Shown in pieces: positions 8,273 through 16,663 of a stretch of DNA of 64,000 bases. The position numbers and the translations under genes are program-made. The DNA is taken from contig NZ_CP016442.1 in the NCBI RefSeq assembly GCF_001742165.1, forward strand, positions 2,728,001 through 2,792,000, in the 5' to 3' direction. Position 1 is the first letter of the stretch; every line of letters starts with the position of its first letter. Source of the stretch: Burkholderia stabilis (GTDB lineage: Bacteria; Pseudomonadota; Gammaproteobacteria; Burkholderiales; Burkholderiaceae). Below the pieces are notes generated by a model that saw nothing but the letters and a program-made list of their open reading frames with translations, was not told the origin of the DNA and ran no database searches.

Positions 8273-9240
8273 GCATTGAAAAAGCGACGATTACGTCCAT
8301 CGCGAACGGCGGCCATGTGCCGCCGTCCGTGCAAATGGAGCTGCGCTTCAAGGCGCCTTACGACTGGGCGCGCGTGCTGCGCTTCTTCAGCGGGCGCGCG
8401 ATTCCGGGCGTCGAGCAGGTCGCGGACGGCGCGTATCGCCGCATCGTCGACCTGCACGGCGATGCGGGGCGGCTCACCGTCACGAAACATCCGCGCAAGC
8501 ATTGTCTGATCGCGACCGTCGAAGGCGCGGTGGTGCGTCATGTCGACGATGCGTTCGCCGAGCGCGTCGCGACGATGTTCGACCTCGGCGCCGATCCGGG
8601 CGCGATCGGCGGCGGGCTCGCGCGCGATCCGTGGTTCGCACCGCTCGTCGAGGCCGCGCCGGGGCTGCGCGTGCCGGGTGCATGGTCGGGGTTCGAGCTG
8701 GCGGTGCGCGCGATCGTCGGCCAGCAGGTGAGCGTGAAGGCCGCGACGACGATCGTCGGCCGGCTCGTCGAACGGGCCGGCGAGCGCGTCGATGTCGACG
8801 GCATGCCGGCCCCGGACGGTGCGCCCGCGTGGCGGTTCCCGACGCCCGATGCACTGGCCGCGTGCGATCTCGACAAGATCGGGATGCCCGGCAAGCGCGT
8901 TGCTGCGCTGACGGGCGTGGCGCGCGCGGTGGCGTCCGGCGACGTGCCGGTCGATCGCGCGCACGCCGATCTCGCGACGCTGCGCAGCGCGTGGCTCGAT
9001 CTGCCCGGCATCGGGCCGTGGACCGTCGAATACATCGCGATGCGCGCGTGGCGCGACCCCGACGCGTGGCCGGCATCCGATCTCGTGCTGATGCAGTCGA
9101 TTGCCGCGCGCGATCCGTCGCTCGACCGGCTCACGAGCCAGAAGCGCCGCACCGAAGGCTGGCGGCCGTGGCGCGCGTATGCGGCGCTGCATTTGTGGAA
9201 CGAAGTGGCCGACCGGGCCGGCGGCGCGCGCGGCGGGTGA
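8269..9240 (+). CDS. alkA: DNA-3-methyladenine glycosylase II (AlkA)
   Basis: 323 residues. The N-terminal ~110 residues match the AlkA-type beta domain; then comes the HhH-GPD core with FELAVRAIVGQQVSVKAATT, the hairpin LPGIGPWTVEYIAMRA and the catalytic Asp in WPASDLVLMQ. It excises N-alkylated purines from DNA. The start is a TTG at 8269 overlapping the ada stop (TTGA), with GGAGGG about ten bases upstream; the beta domain begins soon after, so this start is better than a downstream ATG. Overlap with ada implies translational coupling in the alkylation response. Confidence 0.94.
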   Translation: MSIEKATITSIANGGHVPPSVQMELRFKAPYDWARVLRFFSGRAIPGVEQVADGAYRRIVDLHGDAGRLTVTKHPRKHCLIATVEGAVVRHVDDAFAERVATMFDLGADPGAIGGGLARDPWFAPLVEAAPGLRVPGAWSGFELAVRAIVGQQVSVKAATTIVGRLVERAGERVDVDGMPAPDGAPAWRFPTPDALAACDLDKIGMPGKRVAALTGVARAVASGDVPVDRAHADLATLRSAWLDLPGIGPWTVEYIAMRAWRDPDAWPASDLVLMQSIAARDPSLDRLTSQKRRTEGWRPWRAYAALHLWNEVADRAGGARGG

Positions 9241-9715
9241 TGGCGGCGGCGCGCGCTCGGGTACGACCGGGCAACGCCGCGATGCAACCCGTTGAGCAGG
9301 CTGTGCCACCATGCGCCGGCTGCCCGCCGGATGCGGGTCATCACGGCGATTCCGCGAATCCGGCGCCTGTCTGATGCCGGGCGCGCAACGCGCCCGCCTG
9401 CCTTTTTTCCCACCGCGTATTTGGCCGGTTCTGCGGCATGGTTGCACCTGCCGCCGCCCGTCCATGCGTTACGTTCCATCCGACGAATCCGCGTGACCGA
9501 CGTGCCGGTTGGCGCTGCCGGGAACCGGAGACACAAGACGCGACGGCCGCGATCGGCCCGTCCGGCGGCCCTCTCCGGGCCGCGCGCCATGCCTGCGGCC
9601 ACCTCAAGCGCGGGTTTCGGCGAGATGTTAAAGTGCCCGCTACCAACGAAGCGACCAACAATCCAGCCGGCCGCGCGCGGCGTTCTGCGCGCGGCCGTCA
9701 CGCACTTGCGTCTCC
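9241..9715. other. Intergenic region; GC-rich hairpin before gshA
   Basis: No gene is supported. Near the right end, CGGCCGCGCGC (9668-9678) pairs perfectly with 9687-9697 across an eight-base loop, only 19 bases before the gshA start, so it would sit in the gshA leader and could affect initiation or end upstream transcripts. The rest is featureless to me. Confidence 0.5.
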
Positions 9716-11329
9716 ATGTCGAACACCATGACTCACCGCCAGTCCGAACTGCTGCTGAATCGCCTCGAAGCACTGAGCTCGGGCCCGACGCGGCAGCATC
9801 TGCCCGACGGCCTGCGCGGCATCGAAAAGGAAAGCCTGCGCGTGACGCGCGACGGGATGATCGCGTTCTCGCCGCATCCGCGCGCGCTCGGCTCGGCACT
9901 CACGCACCCGGCGCTGACGACCGACTATTCCGAAGCGTTGATCGAACTGATCACGCCCGCGGAACCCGACGCCGCCATCACGCTCGAACGCCTCGACGAT
10001 CTGCATCGCTACGTTTATGCGTCGCTCGGCGACGAGATGCTGTGGAACGACTCGATGCCGGGCCTGCTACCGGCCGACGACCAGATTCCGATCGCCGACT
10101 ACGGCACGTCGAACATCGGCCGCCTGAAGACGGTGTACCGGCGCGGGCTTGCGTATCGCTACGGCCGCACGATGCAGTGCATCGCCGGCATCCACTACAA
10201 CTACTCGCTGCACGAAGAAGTGTGGCGGCGCCTGCACGCGGAAGAAGGCTCGACGGCCACGCTCGTCGATTACCAGTCGGAGCGCTATCTCGCGCAGATC
10301 CGCAACTTCCGCCGCCGCAGCTGGCTGCTGATGTACCTGTTCGGCGCGTCGCCCGCGCTCGACACGAAGTTCCTGCGCGGCAAGCCGAACAAGCTCGAGA
10401 CGTTCGACGCCGACACGCTGTACCTGCCGTATGCGACGAGCCTGCGGATGAGCGATCTCGGCTACTCGAACACGACCGCCCAGGCCGCGCTGCACGTCGA
10501 CTACAACACGCTGCCCGGCTATCTCGACGCGCTGTCGAAGGCCGTGAGCGAGCCGTATCCGGCCTACGAGGCGATCGGCACGCATCGCGACGGCGAGTGG
10601 ATCCAGATCAACACGAACGTGCTGCAGATCGAGAACGAGTTCTACTCGACGATCCGGCCGAAGCGCGTCACGTATTCGGGTGAGCGCCCGCTGCATGCGC
10701 TCGCGTCGCGCGGCGTGCAGTACATCGAAGTGCGCTGCCTCGACATCGATCCGTTCGAGCCGACCGGTATCGCGCTGGAAACCGCACGCTTCATCGATGC
10801 GTTCCTGCTCGCGTGCGCGCTCGACGACAGCGGGCCGCTCGACTGTCCGGCGTACAAGGAAGCGAACGCGAACTTCGGCAGCGTGACGATGGAAGGCCGC
10901 AAGCCGGGGCTCACGCTGTCGCGCGACGGAGAGCCGGTCACGCTGCAGGCGTGGGCGGACGATCTGATGGCCGATATCGAAACCGTCGGCCGCCGGCTCG
11001 ACGAGATTCGCGGCGGCGACGAGCATGCGCGGGCGATCGCCGCGCAACGCGAGAAGCTCGCCGATCCGGAGCGCACGCCGTCGGCGCGCGTGCTGCGCAC
11101 GATGCGCGAGAACGGGCAGTCGTTCCTCGCGTTCGCGCTGGCGCAGAGCGAAGCGCATGCCGCGCATTTCCGTGCGCATCCGCCGTCGGCGGACACGCTG
11201 CGCACCGAGCAGGCGCTTGCCGCGAAGTCGCTGGCCGAACAGGCCGACATCGAAGCGAAGGAGGCCGGATCGTTCGACGCGTTCGTCGCGGCCTATCGCG
11301 CTTATACGCTGAACCGCTTCAGCGTCTGA
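9716..11329 (+). CDS. gshA: Glutamate-cysteine ligase (GshA, proteobacterial type)
   Basis: 537 residues, the usual size for class 1 gamma-glutamylcysteine synthetases. Recognisable blocks: GLRGIEKESLRVTRDGMIAF, TTDYSEALIELITP, CIAGIHYNYSLHEEVW, LLMYLFGASPALD, IQINTNVLQIENEFYSTIRP, RGVQYIEVRCLDIDPFEPTG. It ligates glutamate and cysteine with ATP, the first committed step of cytosolic glutathione synthesis. gshB is not in the window. The ATG at 9716 is followed by a second possible ATG four codons on. Confidence 0.96.
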   Translation: MSNTMTHRQSELLLNRLEALSSGPTRQHLPDGLRGIEKESLRVTRDGMIAFSPHPRALGSALTHPALTTDYSEALIELITPAEPDAAITLERLDDLHRYVYASLGDEMLWNDSMPGLLPADDQIPIADYGTSNIGRLKTVYRRGLAYRYGRTMQCIAGIHYNYSLHEEVWRRLHAEEGSTATLVDYQSERYLAQIRNFRRRSWLLMYLFGASPALDTKFLRGKPNKLETFDADTLYLPYATSLRMSDLGYSNTTAQAALHVDYNTLPGYLDALSKAVSEPYPAYEAIGTHRDGEWIQINTNVLQIENEFYSTIRPKRVTYSGERPLHALASRGVQYIEVRCLDIDPFEPTGIALETARFIDAFLLACALDDSGPLDCPAYKEANANFGSVTMEGRKPGLTLSRDGEPVTLQAWADDLMADIETVGRRLDEIRGGDEHARAIAAQREKLADPERTPSARVLRTMRENGQSFLAFALAQSEAHAAHFRAHPPSADTLRTEQALAAKSLAEQADIEAKEAGSFDAFVAAYRAYTLNRFSV

Positions 11330-11493
11330 CGACCGCGCATGCGGCCGCACGCCTGGGTGGGCGGGCCGCGTGTGTGCCGGGCGGCGCAGGGCGCGTTACG
11401 CGGTAACCGCTGCCGGTTGGCTGCGCGTCGGGCAGCGCCGGCAACACGGCGGCTCATCGCGCCGTAGCGCGATCGATCCGGGTCAGACAGCCA

Positions 11494-11805
11494 TCAATGA
11501 TGGGCGTACGTGCCGCGATCGATCGCGTGCGGCAGCGCCGGCTTGCCCGATTCCACATTTGCCCCGCCGTCGCTGCCGTAACCGGCATCCGCACCGCGCG
11601 CCTGCGCGGCACGCTGCATGATCGCCTGCATGTTCTCCGGAAAGTCCGGACTGCTCGCAAGGCTCGTCCGGTAGCCGGCGGCCTCCAACTCCACGAGTTC
11701 CTGGCGGACCTCCGCGCGCGTCAGCGTCGATGCGGCTTGTGCGTGGGCCGCGAAGGCCGCGCCGATCAGCACGAACGCGCATGTCGCGTGTTTCATCGTC
11801 TTCAT
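11494..11805 (-). CDS. Secreted DUF4148 family protein
   Basis: 103 residues. An N-terminal signal peptide (MKTMKHATCAFVLIGAAFAA, cleavage near AQA-AS) precedes the DUF4148 core LTRAEVRQELVELEAAGYRT, a small periplasmic domain expanded in Burkholderia and without assigned function. A Met four codons in is an alternative start. It points toward gshA with about 160 bases between the stops. Confidence 0.85.
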   Translation of the reverse strand: MKTMKHATCAFVLIGAAFAAHAQAASTLTRAEVRQELVELEAAGYRTSLASSPDFPENMQAIMQRAAQARGADAGYGSDGGANVESGKPALPHAIDRGTYAHH

Positions 11806-12199
11806 CGTGTTTGCTCCGTGAGGTTCCGGTGCCGAGCCGTCGTTGGCGGCGCGGGCGGAATCGATGCGGCCAGTCTAGGCTTCGGATGCCAAACGAAACA
11901 TCCCCGCGGCAGGCAGGCACCTTTGTTGCACGTGCAACATTGCGGGGGAGATGGCGCTGCGGGCGGGAATGAGTCGTTCGCGGCTGCCTTCCTGGCGGGC
12001 GCGACAGGTATCCGCCAACTGCCGGTCATCGTGCGGCGAACGGTTCGTATCGGGTCGTCACGCATCGGGCTTGTCCCCCCTTGTACAAGCGCCACGCGCC
12101 TCCTAACCTCTTTTAAGCGACTGATCGGTTGGCCGTGCAACGTGGTTGCGCGCGCAAGCGTCCGATCGTCGCCGCGATTGCAGAGCGCCTTGTACTGAA

Positions 12200-12388
12200 T
12201 CCGGGGGCACGCCGAAGCGCCAGCCCGGGTCGCCGGCCCAAGGCATGGGACCCGAGCAAGCGCCAAAGCGCCAACCCGGGTCGACCGCCCAAGGCATGGG
12301 ACCCGAGCAAGCGCCAAAGCGCCAACTCGGGTCGACCGCACAAGGCATGGGACCCAAGTAAGCGCTAAAGCGCTAACTTGGGTCGACA
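12200..12388. repeat. 51-bp tandem repeat, about 3.7 copies, each with a hairpin
   Basis: Units start at 12200 (degenerate), 12251, 12302 and 12353 (partial), spaced exactly 51 bases. Each unit junction holds a dyad: ACCCGAG and GCGC on the left pair with GCGC and CTCGGGT on the right, separated by matching CAA bulges. In the last copy the stem is ACCCAAG/CTTGGGT with AGCGCT/AGCGCT, so changes occur on both arms together. Such compensatory changes argue for selection on RNA or cruciform structure. The array ends 12 bases before a putative lactate permease start codon, so it would lie in that leader. Confidence 0.85.
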
Positions 12389-12399
12389 CTGGAGACACG

Positions 12400-12522
12400 A
12401 TGAACCCCACCGACGCCCTACCGCCCGGCATCGTCTTCGCGCAGCCGCTGACGCCGGTCGCCCACTCGCTGTTCCTGTCCTTCCTCGTCGCCGTGATCCC
12501 GATCGCCGTCGCGCTGATCGCG
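12400..12522 (+). pseudogene. 5' fragment of a putative L-lactate permease gene
   Basis: From the ATG at 12400 the frame reads MNPTDALPPGIVFAQPLTPV, then AHSLFLSFLVAVIPIAVALI, resembling the N-terminus of LctP/LldP lactate permeases (TPVxxSLxxSFLVAxxPI). After about codon 41 the resemblance stops abruptly and the sequence becomes the antisense of a LysR gene. A full permease has over 500 residues with about 12 membrane helices, so this is a remnant. CTGGAGACACG precedes the ATG as a ribosome binding site, so the fragment may still be translated into a chimeric product. Confidence 0.6.
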
Positions 12523-13242
12523 CTCGCCGAGCGGAAACAGGCTGCCGCCCACGCCGTGCAGGATCGCCTCGCGGATCGCTTCGCGGCTGCCGATCTCGGC
12601 AACCGACGAGGCCGCGACGCCGGCCGCCGCGAGGATCGTCTCCGTGCAGCGGCGCGTGACCGAGCCTTCTTCGCGAATCAGCAGCCGCACGTCGGCGAGC
12701 TGTACCGGGTCGATCGCGTCGAAACGCGCGAGCGGATGGTTGCGGTGCACGACGAGCACGAGCGGATCGGTCGAGATCACCTTGCGTTCGAGGCCGTCGG
12801 CGTCATTGCGCTGCGACGATACCGCGAGATCGATGCGGAATTCCTGCAGCGCCTGCAGGATCTCCTCGGAGTTGCCGATCCGGCACGTGAGCGCGATCGA
12901 CGGATGCGCGTTCGAGAAGCGGCCGACTGCATCCATGATGTAGTACGGGCCCGTCGCGCCGATCCGCAGATGGCCTTCGAACAGGCCGCCGACGTTGCGC
13001 AGCATGATGTCGGCCTGCGCCTCGAGCGCGATCATCTTCTCGACGAGCGGCAGCAGCTCGATGCCCGTTTCGGTGACTTCGAGCTTGCGGCCGCTGCGGT
13101 AGAACAGCTCGACGCCGTACACCTGCTCGACCTGCCGGATCTGCGCGGCAATCGTCGGCTGGCTCACGCCCAGGTGGCGCGCGGCGCGCGTGATGCTGCC
13201 CTGCCGGACGGTCGCGTGGAACGCCTTCAGCTGATCGAACAC
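12418..13242 (-). pseudogene. LysR-type regulator lacking its C-terminus
   Basis: Start MFDQLKAFHATVRQGSITRA and the HTH (HLGVSQPTIAAQIRQVEQVY) are intact, and the effector domain is normal through GVGGSLFPLGE at residue 240. After that, 34 residues of low-complexity Arg/Asp-rich sequence follow, which is the antisense of the lactate permease fragment. Normal relatives are about 290-300 residues, so ~50-60 C-terminal residues, including part of effector subdomain I, are missing. The likely cause is a deletion between two convergent genes with its junction near 12,522. It is next to the phosphonate cluster and may once have served it (inference). Confidence 0.75.
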
Positions 13243-13474
13243 GACTCGGCTTCTCCCCCCACTTCATCGCGCGTCAGCGTAGCGCATGCGTGTGTCGGCC
13301 GCATGAAAGACGCGTCGTGCGTCGCTTCGAAAAATTCTTGTGGGTAGCCCAAAGAAACCTGCGGTAACCGGTCACGGCCGGGACATGCCGGTGCGGGGTA
13401 ATAGCGGGTAACACACCGACCGCCGGCCCCGCTCGACCGGCACCCCCACTCCTACCGACAACAGGGTTCCCTTC

Positions 13475-15646
13475 ATGTCTTCGAACAATCGACGCGATTT
13501 CCTGCGCCTTGCCGCGCAGTCGGCCGGCGCGATGGCCGCCTACGCGGGCTTTCCGCCCGCGATCCGCAACGCGCTGGCGATGCCGGCCGCCTATCGCACC
13601 GGTACGATCCGCGACGTCGAACACGTCGTGATCTTCATGCAGGAAAACCGTTCGTTCGACCATTACTTCGGCGGGCTGCGCGGCGTGCGCGGTTTCAACG
13701 ACCCGCGCCCGCACCTGCTGCCGAGCGGCGCGCCGGTGTGGCAGCAGCCGCCGGCGTCGGTGTTCACGAAGAACTACCATTCGCGCGGCCTCGATCCGTC
13801 CGCGCCGTACGTGCTGCCGTTCTACCTCGACCCGAAGCAGACGACCGAATTCCAGCCGGGCACCAACCACGGCTGGAGCAGCGGCCACCTGTCCTGGAAC
13901 AACGGCCAGTGGGACCAGTGGGTGAACCAGAAGCAGGACGTGCTGACGATGGGCTACCTGAAGCGCCAGGATCTCACGTACCACTACGCATTGGCCGACG
14001 CGTTCACGATCTGCGATTCGTACTTCTGCTCCGCGCACGCGGACACCGCGCCGAACCGCATCTACCTGTGGACCGGCACGGTCGACCCGCGCAACATCTA
14101 CGGCACCCCGCCGAACGGCCCGGGCATCGGCGAGCGCGACGACGTGAACGGCTACACGTGGACGACCTACGCCGAACGCCTCGAGAACGCGAAGGTCAGC
14201 TGGAAGGTGTATCAGGGCGGCACGGGCATCCCGGGCGACCCGACCGACAACTACACCGACAACTCGCTGATGTTCTTCAAGAAGTTCCAGGTGAAGGAAG
14301 GCGCGAGCGGCCCGCTGGTCGACAAGGGCGCGTCGGATCACACGCTCGCCGAGCTGAAGGCCGACGTGCAGGCGAACCGGCTGCCGCAGGTGTCGTGGAT
14401 CGTGTCGCCGTACAAGTACAGCGAGCACCCGCAGGCCTCGCCGACCGACGGCGCGTTCTACATCAACATGGTGCTCGAGGCGCTGACGTCGAACCCCGAG
14501 GTGTGGGCGAAGACGGTGTTCATCCTCAACTACGACGAGAACGACGGGCTGTTCGACCACGTCGTGCCGCCGGTGCCGCCGGTGACGAGCGGCGTGGGCG
14601 GCCAGGGCATCGTGTCGTCGAACCTGCTGTCGAACCTCGGCGACGAGCTGCTCGACCTGAACAAGTATCCGGGCGAGATGAGCCCGCTCGTGCCGGGCGC
14701 GGACCCGGGCGGCATCCAGCCGATCGGCCTCGGGCCGCGCGTGCCGCTGATCATCATCTCGCCGTGGACGAAGGGCGGCTGGGTCTGCTCGGAGACGTTC
14801 GACCACACGTCGGTGCTGCGTTTCCTCGAAGCGCGTTTCGGCGTGAAGGAGCCGAACATCAGCGCATGGCGCCGGTCGATCTGCGGCGACCTCACGTCCG
14901 CCTTCGACTTCTCCGCACGGCCCGACACGCGCACGGTGAGCTTCACGGTGCCGCAGCACATCGCGACGGCCGGCCAGGCGTACCAGGTGCCCGCGCAGCA
15001 GTCGATGCCGGCGCAGGAACCCGGCACGCGGCCCGCGCGTGCGCTGCCGTACGAACTGTTCGTGCACAGCCGCGTGAGCGGGCACGACGATGCCGTGTCG
15101 CTCGATTTCGCGAACTCCGGTGACGCGGGCGCGGCGTTCTACGTGTACGACCGCCTCAATCCGGCGACGCAGCCGCGCCGCTACGCGGTGTCCGCACATG
15201 ACCGCTTCGTCGACACGTGGAGCACGTCGGCCGCGCGCGGCGCCTACCATCTCGCGGCGTACGGCCCGAACGGCTATCTGTGCGAATTCCAGGGCAACAC
15301 GCGGCTTGCGGCGGACGGCCGCCACGCGAACCCGGAAGCGAAGATCGGCTACGACGTGCGCAACCGCCACGTGTACCTGCAACTGCGCAACAGCGGGCGC
15401 GCGACGTGCCGCGTGACGGTCGACAACGCATACAGCCACGCACATGCGCGCACCTACACGCTGGAGCCGGGCGAGCGCGTCGAGGATCACTTCGAGCTGT
15501 CGTCGAGCCACGGCTGGTACGATCTGACGATTACCGCGACGACGCTGCGCGGCGGCGACGACAAGGTCGTGCGCCGCTTCGCGGGCCACGTCGAGACGGG
15601 CCGGCCGAGCCACAGCGATCCGGGGCCGGTGAAGCACACGGCCTGA
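13475..15646 (+). CDS. plcN: Phosphocholine-type phospholipase C, Tat-exported
   Basis: 723 residues. The N-terminus NNRRDFLRLAAQSAGAMAAY is a Tat signal (RRDFLR). Residues ~45-480 form the phosphoesterase domain with the signature ENRSFDHYFG (57-66) and SPWTKGGWVCSETFDHTSVL; the last ~230 residues contain two repeated beta domains (PYELFVHSRVSG..., DVRNRHVYLQLRNSG...) typical of the Pseudomonas/Burkholderia PLC family. It hydrolyses phosphatidylcholine or sphingomyelin outside the cell, releasing phosphocholine. Haemolytic and non-haemolytic members cannot be told apart by eye, so the symbol is tentative. It precedes phnR by ~195 bases; both belong to organic phosphorus scavenging. Confidence 0.93.
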   Translation: MSSNNRRDFLRLAAQSAGAMAAYAGFPPAIRNALAMPAAYRTGTIRDVEHVVIFMQENRSFDHYFGGLRGVRGFNDPRPHLLPSGAPVWQQPPASVFTKNYHSRGLDPSAPYVLPFYLDPKQTTEFQPGTNHGWSSGHLSWNNGQWDQWVNQKQDVLTMGYLKRQDLTYHYALADAFTICDSYFCSAHADTAPNRIYLWTGTVDPRNIYGTPPNGPGIGERDDVNGYTWTTYAERLENAKVSWKVYQGGTGIPGDPTDNYTDNSLMFFKKFQVKEGASGPLVDKGASDHTLAELKADVQANRLPQVSWIVSPYKYSEHPQASPTDGAFYINMVLEALTSNPEVWAKTVFILNYDENDGLFDHVVPPVPPVTSGVGGQGIVSSNLLSNLGDELLDLNKYPGEMSPLVPGADPGGIQPIGLGPRVPLIIISPWTKGGWVCSETFDHTSVLRFLEARFGVKEPNISAWRRSICGDLTSAFDFSARPDTRTVSFTVPQHIATAGQAYQVPAQQSMPAQEPGTRPARALPYELFVHSRVSGHDDAVSLDFANSGDAGAAFYVYDRLNPATQPRRYAVSAHDRFVDTWSTSAARGAYHLAAYGPNGYLCEFQGNTRLAADGRHANPEAKIGYDVRNRHVYLQLRNSGRATCRVTVDNAYSHAHARTYTLEPGERVEDHFELSSSHGWYDLTITATTLRGGDDKVVRRFAGHVETGRPSHSDPGPVKHTA

Positions 15647-15750
15647 CGGTCGGCATGCGTCGCGCGGTTCGGGTGCAGCCTGCCGGCCGCGCGGCAACCG
15701 CCTGCCGGTGACATTCCGGCAGGCGGGATTGGTTTTTGGAAACTGAAAAC

Positions 15751-15781
15751 TGTTGACAATGTGTCGGGCCGAGGGTATATA
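15751..15781 (+). promoter_or_regulatory. phnR promoter with putative PhnR operator over -35
   Basis: -35 TTGACA (15753-15758), spacer 17, -10 TATATA (15776-15781). The -35 lies inside TGTTGACAAT (15751-15760), the same ten bases found over the -35 of the phnA promoter at 23,417-23,426. TTGTnnACAA-like boxes are typical of FadR/FCD-type GntR regulators, so autoregulation by PhnR is a reasonable inference. Confidence 0.7.
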
Positions 15782-15841
15782 AGGATCATTCGCCGATATG
15801 GCGCCCTCGTTTTCATCCGCAGCCCTGCTGCCTGCCCGACC

Positions 15842-16570
15842 ATGACCTCCCCGAACGCGCTCAGCGCCATCGAACTCCTGCAAAGCCAGTCGCTCGCGAT
15901 GATCGTCCAGGACATGCTCGAGCGCGCGATCGTCTCCGGCGAATACGCGCCCGGCGAGAAGCTCAACGAAGTCGAGATCGCGACGAAGCTGAACGTGTCG
16001 CGCGGCCCTGTGCGCGAAGCGTTCCGCGCGCTCGAACAGGCCGGCCTGCTGCGCAACGAGAAAAATCGCGGCGTGACCGTGCGCGTCGTGCCGCTGCGCG
16101 AGGCCGAGGAGATCTACGAAGTGCGCGCGATGCTCGACGAGTCGGTTGCGCGCGCGCTCGCGCAGCGCATTTCGCCCGACACGCTGAAGATCCTGAAGGG
16201 CATCATCCAGTCGATGAAGGACGCCGCGAAAACGCACGACGTCACGCGCTATACCGAGCTGAACGTGCAGTTCCACGACGCGATGGTGGTCGGCGTCGGC
16301 AATACGCACCTCACCGATACCTATCGCCGGCTCGTGCGCCAGCTCGGCCTGCTGCGCCAGGCCGCGATCGAGGCCGAGGAGGATGCGATCGCCGTGTCGG
16401 CGGCCGAGCACGACAAGATCGTGCAGGCGCTCGCGAGCGGCGACGGCGAGAAGGCCGTCGCGCTCGTGCGTGAGCACGTCTCGCACGGCCTGGCCCGGAT
16501 GCGCCGCACGCACGAGCAGGGGCTGCCGGCGACGGGCAAGGCGGCGCGCGAGAAGACCGCGCGCGCGTAG
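15842..16570 (+). CDS. phnR: GntR/FCD-family regulator of phosphonate use (PhnR)
   Basis: 242 residues. Winged-helix N-terminal domain (ERAIVSGEYAPGEKLNEVEI, KLNVSRGPVREAFRALEQAG), then an FCD effector domain with metal-ligand-type residues (DESVARAL, NVQFHDAM, EHDKIVQAL, VREHVSHG). It matches the Burkholderia phosphonate-utilisation GntR subfamily by context and sequence. It lies tail to tail with the phosphonate operon, separated by a bidirectional terminator. The ATG at 15842 follows a strong promoter by about 55 bases; the frame upstream lacks domain sequence. It probably represses its own and the phnA promoter until a phosphonate intermediate binds (inference). Confidence 0.85.
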   Translation: MTSPNALSAIELLQSQSLAMIVQDMLERAIVSGEYAPGEKLNEVEIATKLNVSRGPVREAFRALEQAGLLRNEKNRGVTVRVVPLREAEEIYEVRAMLDESVARALAQRISPDTLKILKGIIQSMKDAAKTHDVTRYTELNVQFHDAMVVGVGNTHLTDTYRRLVRQLGLLRQAAIEAEEDAIAVSAAEHDKIVQALASGDGEKAVALVREHVSHGLARMRRTHEQGLPATGKAAREKTARA

Positions 16571-16608
16571 GCGCCGGGCAACGCTCGCGCGGGTTGCCGC
16601 GCAAAAGC

Positions 16609-16634
16609 AAAGGGACGCTTCGCAGCGTCCCTTT
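16609..16634. terminator. Bidirectional intrinsic terminator
   Basis: AAAGGGACGCT (16609-16619), loop TCGC, AGCGTCCCTTT (16624-16634), with T-rich flank on the plus side and A-rich on the other. It separates the convergent phnR and phosphonate operon ends. Confidence 0.88.
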
Positions 16635-16663
16635 TTCATTGCGTCGTTACCGTCGTCGCATCG

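Noticed and set aside
12200..12388. CRISPR array
   Set aside because: Repeats are contiguous 51-base units without unique spacers and with internal dyads; no cas genes nearby.
13274..16639. Very long minus-strand open frame antisense to the phospholipase and phnR genes
   Set aside because: High-GC antisense artefact: Arg/Ala/His-rich with no domain, while the plus strand encodes clear families.
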